A DNA stretch of 33,771 nucleotides from Candidatus Sordicultor fermentans (lineage in GTDB: Bacteria; Atribacterota; Atribacteria; Atribacterales; Caldatribacteriaceae), in the NCBI GenBank assembly GCA_002385475.1, contig DGDO01000042.1, forward strand, positions 1-33,771, written 5' to 3'. The first letter of the stretch is position 1. Every line of letters starts with the position of its first letter. The notes below the pieces were generated by a model. That model was not told where the DNA came from. It was given only the letters and a program-made list of their open reading frames with translations, and made no database searches. Below, piece by piece: positions 30,533-33,771 of the stretch. The translations under genes were made by a program, and so were the position numbers.

Positions 30533-31009
30533 ATGAAAGTGATACTTTTGCAGGAAGTGGAAAATTTAGGAAAAGAAGGAGACATGGTAGAAGTAAAGAA
30601 CGGTTATGCTCGTAATTATCTTTTGCCTCGAAAATTAGCTATAGAGGCTAGCAAGGGTAATATTACCCAGATAGAAGCACTGAAAAAGAAAAGAGCTATT
30701 CGAGAGGCTAAGGAGTTAGAAGAGGCTAAAATACTACAGGAAAGAATAGATGGTTTGGTTCTTGAGTTCGAAAAGAAAGCAGGGAAAACGGGAAAACTCT
30801 ACGGATCGGTTACCTCCCGGGAAATAGCGGAGAAGATTTCTCAGGTTGTGGGCATAAATTTAGATCGAAAATATCTGGAACTGGGAGAAGCTCTCAAAGA
30901 AATAGGTGAGTATCCGGTGAAAGTTAACCTGGGTAAAGGCATTTACGCTACAGTTCAAGTAAAAGTTCAGGGAGAAGAAGTGGAGGAGGAGGAGGCGGAA
31001 GAGTCCTGA
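30533..31009 (+). CDS. rplI: 50S ribosomal protein L9
   Basis: A 158-residue L9. The N-terminal domain (MKVILLQEVENLGKEGDMVEVKNGYARNYLLP, of which VKNGYARNYLLP is diagnostic) is joined by a long charged helix to the C-terminal rRNA-binding domain (KLYGSVTSREIAEKI). I start at ATG 30533, six bases after AGGAGG (30521-30526); GTG 30518 precedes that site. A short acidic tail (EEVEEEEAEES) ends the protein. Its GAG-rich codons appear to double as the ribosome-binding stretch for dnaB, whose start overlaps the stop. Confidence 0.96.
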   Translation: MKVILLQEVENLGKEGDMVEVKNGYARNYLLPRKLAIEASKGNITQIEALKKKRAIREAKELEEAKILQERIDGLVLEFEKKAGKTGKLYGSVTSREIAEKISQVVGINLDRKYLELGEALKEIGEYPVKVNLGKGIYATVQVKVQGEEVEEEEAEES

Positions 31010-32325
31010 GTATCGAGAGGGTTCCGCCCCATGACCTCGAGGCAGAACAAGCTACTCTGGGGTCGATGCTTCTTGATAAAGAAGCTCTTCTACGGGTGTT
31101 AGATATTTTGCAACCGGAAGACTTTTACAGGGATAATCATCGCATTATTTTTGAAAGCATTGCGGAGCTTTTTGAAGAAGACCAGGCCTGTGACATTGTA
31201 ACTCTGGTTGCCAAATTAAGGCAAAAGAATCAACTGGAGGCTGTAGGGGGCATAGATTATTTAACTCAACTGGTAAACATTGTGCCTACAGCTGCTAACG
31301 CTGAGTATTATGCTCATATTGTAGAAGAGAAATCCATATTTCGCTCAGTAATTAACCTTTGTACCAGAATCATCCGGGAAAGCTATGATGCAGACCTGGA
31401 TGCTAAAGAACTTTTAGACCGAGCCCAGAACTGGATTTTACAACTTTCTCAAAAGAAAATTCGCTATGATTTTGTGCCTCTCAAGGTCATAATTAACGAG
31501 GCTTTTGATCGAATTGAGGAGTTGTATCATCGAGATGAGCACGTTACTGGAGTTCCTTCTGGTTTTGTAGATTTAGACTTGATTACTGCTGGTTTTCAGC
31601 CTTCTGATTTTGTAGTAGTAGCAGCCCGTCCTGGTATGGGTAAAACCAGTTTATGCTTGAATATTGCTCAATATGTAGGGACCAAAAAAGACATCTCTGT
31701 GGCTATTTTTAGTCTGGAGATGTCCAAGGATCAAGTTGCTCAGAGAATGCTCTGTAGCGAAGCTCGAATTGACGCGGCAAAAGTGAGAAAGGGATTTATA
31801 GCGGAGAGGGAATGGCCGGAATTGGCCCGAGCGGCAGGGAGGTTAGCTGAAGCAAATATTTTTGTTGATGACACTCCCAGTATTTCCGTTCTGGAGTTGA
31901 GAGCTAAAGCTCGACGTCTTAAAGCAGAGAAAGGTTTAGGTTTAGTTATAGTTGATTATCTCCAGCTTATGAGGGGATACGGTCGCCCGGAGAATCGGCA
32001 GCAGGAAATTTCGGAAATTTCCCGTTCCTTGAAAGCCATGGCGAGGGAATTAAATGTGCCTGTCATAGCAGTTTCTCAGCTTAGTAGAGCAGTGGAACAG
32101 AGAACTCCTAAGAGGCCTCAGCTTTCTGATTTACGGGAAAGCGGGGCTATAGAGCAGGATGCTGATTTAGTTCTTTTTATTTACCGGGAAGATTATTATA
32201 ATCCTAACACCCCTAAAAAGGGAATTGCTGAAGTTATTGTAGCTAAACAGCGCAATGGCCCCATAGGAACGGTAGAGCTAATGTTTCAGAAAGACTATGC
32301 TCGTTTTGAAAATCTGGCCCGATAA
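31006..32325 (+). CDS. dnaB: Replicative DNA helicase DnaB, probable CTG start
   Basis: A 439-residue DnaB. The N-terminal collar domain begins (M)SIERVPPHDLEAEQATLGSM, exactly the expected DnaB opening. That opening is reached only from CTG 31006; no ATG, GTG or TTG lies in frame between the upstream coding region and ATG 31066, which would remove the conserved VPPHDLEAEQ. The RecA-type helicase domain has Walker A ARPGMGKTS (about 207-215), SLEMSKDQVAQRML, Walker B LVIVDYLQLM, VIAVSQLSRAVEQR and DLRESGAIEQDADLVLFIYR. It unwinds DNA at the replication fork. The CTG shares its TG with the rplI stop (CTGA). It closes the rpsF operon. Confidence 0.93.
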   Translation: MSIERVPPHDLEAEQATLGSMLLDKEALLRVLDILQPEDFYRDNHRIIFESIAELFEEDQACDIVTLVAKLRQKNQLEAVGGIDYLTQLVNIVPTAANAEYYAHIVEEKSIFRSVINLCTRIIRESYDADLDAKELLDRAQNWILQLSQKKIRYDFVPLKVIINEAFDRIEELYHRDEHVTGVPSGFVDLDLITAGFQPSDFVVVAARPGMGKTSLCLNIAQYVGTKKDISVAIFSLEMSKDQVAQRMLCSEARIDAAKVRKGFIAEREWPELARAAGRLAEANIFVDDTPSISVLELRAKARRLKAEKGLGLVIVDYLQLMRGYGRPENRQQEISEISRSLKAMARELNVPVIAVSQLSRAVEQRTPKRPQLSDLRESGAIEQDADLVLFIYREDYYNPNTPKKGIAEVIVAKQRNGPIGTVELMFQKDYARFENLAR

Positions 32326-32380
32326 TTTTCAAAAAATAGGGTAAAAAAGGAACTATTTATTAAACTCTGGATATAAAAAG

Positions 32381-32446
32381 GTTGAACCTCGGAGTGTTTC
32401 CCTCTTTAAACCCCCTCCTTAGTTAAAGAACGCTCCGGGGTTCAAC
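32381..32446 (+). promoter_or_regulatory. Long hairpin leader upstream of the PAC2 gene
   Basis: Arms 32381-32398 and 32429-32446 pair over 18 positions (16 Watson-Crick, two G-U). After a five-base bulge (32399-32403), a second six-base stem CTTTAA/TTAAAG (32404-32409 with 32423-32428) follows. The 13-base loop is ACCCCCTCCTTAG. It contains CCTCC, which can pair with the ribosome site GGGAGGG (32461-32467) of the next gene. No T-run follows, so it is not an intrinsic terminator. A TATAAA (32372-32377) just before it could be a -10 element, but I see no good -35. The rest of the 148-bp gap after dnaB shows nothing further. Confidence 0.6.
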
Positions 32447-32473
32447 AGAATATTAAGATTGGGAGGGTGGGAA

Positions 32474-33334
32474 ATGGACAAGCTCACTATATATCAAAGA
32501 CCTTTATTATCAAATCCTTCTCTTTTAGTAGGGTTTACTGGTTGGATGGATGGAGGAGATGTTTCCAGCGGTTCGGTGGCCTATCTCCAAAAAAAATTTG
32601 CAGCAGAAATGATAGCAGAAATTGACCCCCAGGAGTTTTATCTGTTTAATTTTCCTGGAAGCATGGAAGAGGTAGCCCAGTTTCGCCCTTACACTTTGAT
32701 TAAAGAGGGAATAATAACCGAATTTCACTATCCCCAGAACCAATTTTTCTGTGCTTCAAAGGAAAACCTTCTTCTCTTTCTGGGTAAAGAACCTAACATG
32801 AAGTGGAATGAGTATGTAGAGAATATCTTTTTTTTGGGAAAAGAATTTGGAGTGAAGAGAATTTATTTCATAGGTAGTGTTAGTGGGTTGATTCCCCATA
32901 CTCGAGAACCGCGGGTAACTTGTTCCGTTTCTGATGAAAGATTAAAAAAAGAACTGGAAGGCTATAACCTTTATTTCAATGATTACGAAGGTCCAGCCAG
33001 TATTACCACCCTTTTCACTCTTATGGCTCCTCAAAAAGGAGTAGAGATGATTAACTTGGTGGTGGAAATACCTATGTATATCCAGGCTACTAATCCCAAA
33101 GGTATTTCTTCTGCTTTAGGAATTCTTTCTTCTCTTCTTAACTTGCCTTTAGTAGGAGAAGACCTGGTAAACATGAGTGAAGAATTTGATAGAAACGTAG
33201 AACAGTTAGTAAAGAAGTATCCTGACTTAGTAGAGCGAATCAAAAAATTAGAGGAGAATTACGATCGAGAAATTTTAGAAGACGACCAGAATTTTCGAGA
33301 ATGGCTCAGAAGGCACGGTATTGATAAAATTTGA
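32474..33334 (+). CDS. PAC2 family protein
   Basis: A 286-residue protein of the PAC2 (proteasome assembly chaperone 2-like) family, known from archaea and some bacteria, with no settled bacterial role. Landmarks: NPSLLVGFTGWMDGGDVSSG near the N-terminus (the PAC2 opening), IYFIGSVSGLIPHTREPRVT (about 138-157), FNDYEGPASITTLF, and VEIPMYIQATNPKGISSALGIL. The C-terminal 60 residues are a charged helix. It is soluble, with no signal peptide. ATG 32474 has GGGAGGG six bases upstream; TTG 32459 lies before that site. It seems to be a single-gene unit with a structured leader. Confidence 0.9.
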   Translation: MDKLTIYQRPLLSNPSLLVGFTGWMDGGDVSSGSVAYLQKKFAAEMIAEIDPQEFYLFNFPGSMEEVAQFRPYTLIKEGIITEFHYPQNQFFCASKENLLLFLGKEPNMKWNEYVENIFFLGKEFGVKRIYFIGSVSGLIPHTREPRVTCSVSDERLKKELEGYNLYFNDYEGPASITTLFTLMAPQKGVEMINLVVEIPMYIQATNPKGISSALGILSSLLNLPLVGEDLVNMSEEFDRNVEQLVKKYPDLVERIKKLEENYDREILEDDQNFREWLRRHGIDKI

Positions 33335-33409
33335 GAAAGATAAAGCTGAAAAAAAGGTAGTACATCTCATCACAGCATCCCGTAAAACGCAAAATCTATT
33401 GTGACTTAT

Positions 33410-33581
33410 GGTTATAAGGGGGCTTTGTCCCCTATAACCCTCTTTCTCATCCGTTGTCCCCGAGAGGCTCTATCAGGAATCCAGAATTATAGAGAAAAAA
33501 ACTCCCCTTTGTTATTTTCCAAATACACAAAAAAGGCAAAATATAAAAAGCTATTGAGGAAAGAAAAACAATTTCCTCAGT
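33410..33581. repeat. Intergenic palindromic element, copy B
   Basis: The first hairpin is GGTTATA-A-GGGG (33410-33421) with CCCCTATAACC (33429-33439), 11 base pairs with one bulged A. It is followed by CTC, so TATAACCCTC is shared with copy A. The second hairpin has perfect arms TGAGGAAA (33555-33562) and TTTCCTCA (33572-33579). The 29 bases 33553-33581 match 8326-8354 at about 22 positions, and AAAGGCAA precedes both. The inter-hairpin spacer is about 70 bases longer than in copy A. Confidence 0.6.
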
Positions 33582-33630
33582 GCTCCGGTGTAAACATAAA
33601 ACAAAGAGACAAAAAGATAAAGAACTATTC

Positions 33631-33674
33631 CTGGAAAACATGTCCCGGCGTGCATGACGATAATTGCTTTCCAG
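33631..33674. repeat. Inverted repeat CTGGAAA / TTTCCAG
   Basis: Perfect seven-base arms (33631-33637 and 33668-33674) enclose 30 bases that contain a further CATG...CATG pair. There are no coding signs. It might be the end of a small mobile element or a structured RNA; nothing in the sequence decides. Confidence 0.4.
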
Positions 33675-33771
33675 TACAACTTGATTTATTTTCTGATAGA
33701 TTATTTATTTCCCTCCCTCGGGGGTTGGTTTTTGGCTAAATAACCTTTTTCAACTGATTTCTGTAAAATGT

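Larger units (their letters stand above)
33335..33771. other. Non-coding end region, 437 bp, rich in inverted repeats
   Basis: No gene is supported here. A 112-codon open frame (33401-33739) has no ribosome site, no recognisable domain and runs through three palindromes. The region holds the copy B element (33410-33581), a separate inverted repeat (33631-33674) and a weak GGTT/AACC palindrome followed by five T's near 33727-33750, which might be a terminator. The higher density of palindromes than elsewhere suggests decayed repeat DNA. Confidence 0.5.

Noticed and set aside
33401..33739. Plus-strand open frame of 112 codons after the PAC2 gene
   Set aside because: It has no ribosome-binding site or recognisable motif, a composition unlike the neighbouring proteins, and it passes through three inverted repeats.

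Overview
The window is a densely packed, entirely plus-strand stretch of bacterial chromosome (about 36 protein genes, the first cut by the window edge). By eye it is AT-leaning with abundant polypurine Shine-Dalgarno sites and several TTG/GTG starts. Gene order in the second half (mreC-mreD-mrdA-rodA, two TIGR03960/TIGR03936-type genes, rng, rplU-rpmA-obg-proB-proA-nadD-yqeK-LCP-rsfS, and rpsF-ssb-rpsR-DUF2232-rplI-dnaB) resembles clostridial genomes. However, there is no ysxB/prp gene between rplU and rpmA, and L27 has no cleavable N-terminal extension. A multi-subunit [FeFe]-hydrogenase operon shows a strictly fermentative or syntrophic anaerobe. I infer a deep-branching anaerobic bacterium, clostridia-like or of an Atribacterota/thermophilic lineage; the sequence alone does not settle the phylum.

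Region 1 (1-8252) is the hydrogenase/diaphorase operon: a partial HydC/NuoE, a stand-alone GHKL-type ATPase, a thioredoxin-fold [2Fe-2S] ferredoxin, a 1028-residue fusion of a HydB/NuoF diaphorase with a GltD/NfnB-like NADPH-FAD oxidoreductase, a second HydC, a second and degenerated HydB, and one catalytic HydA. This is the most unusual part of the window. It looks like an electron-bifurcating hydrogenase that has absorbed the NADPH-binding half of a transhydrogenase. The two HydB paralogues share a perfectly identical 150-bp tract.

Region 2 (8253-19298) starts with a 145-bp intergenic spacer carrying palindromes that recur at the right end of the window. It continues with a tightly overlapping chain: a YqgF-like RNase H-fold protein, AMMECR1, the AmmeMemoRadiSam radical SAM enzyme, ApbE, the MreC-MreD-PBP2-RodA elongation machinery (without mreB), two radical-SAM-associated proteins of unclear role, and RNase G.

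Region 3 (19299-25987) holds rplU, rpmA, obg, proline biosynthesis (proB, proA), NAD biosynthesis (nadD), yqeK, an LCP ligase and rsfS, probably from a promoter overlapping the end of rng. Region 4 (25988-28572) is metK-ahcY, the activated-methyl cycle, behind its own candidate promoter. Region 5 (28573-32325) is rpsF-ssb-rpsR-DUF2232-rplI-dnaB; ssb lacks the usual acidic tail and dnaB seems to start at CTG. Region 6 (32326-33771) is a strong hairpin leader, a PAC2-family gene and about 440 bp of non-coding DNA with several inverted repeats, including the second copy of the region 2 element. No tRNA, rRNA, CRISPR, transposase or phage gene was found.
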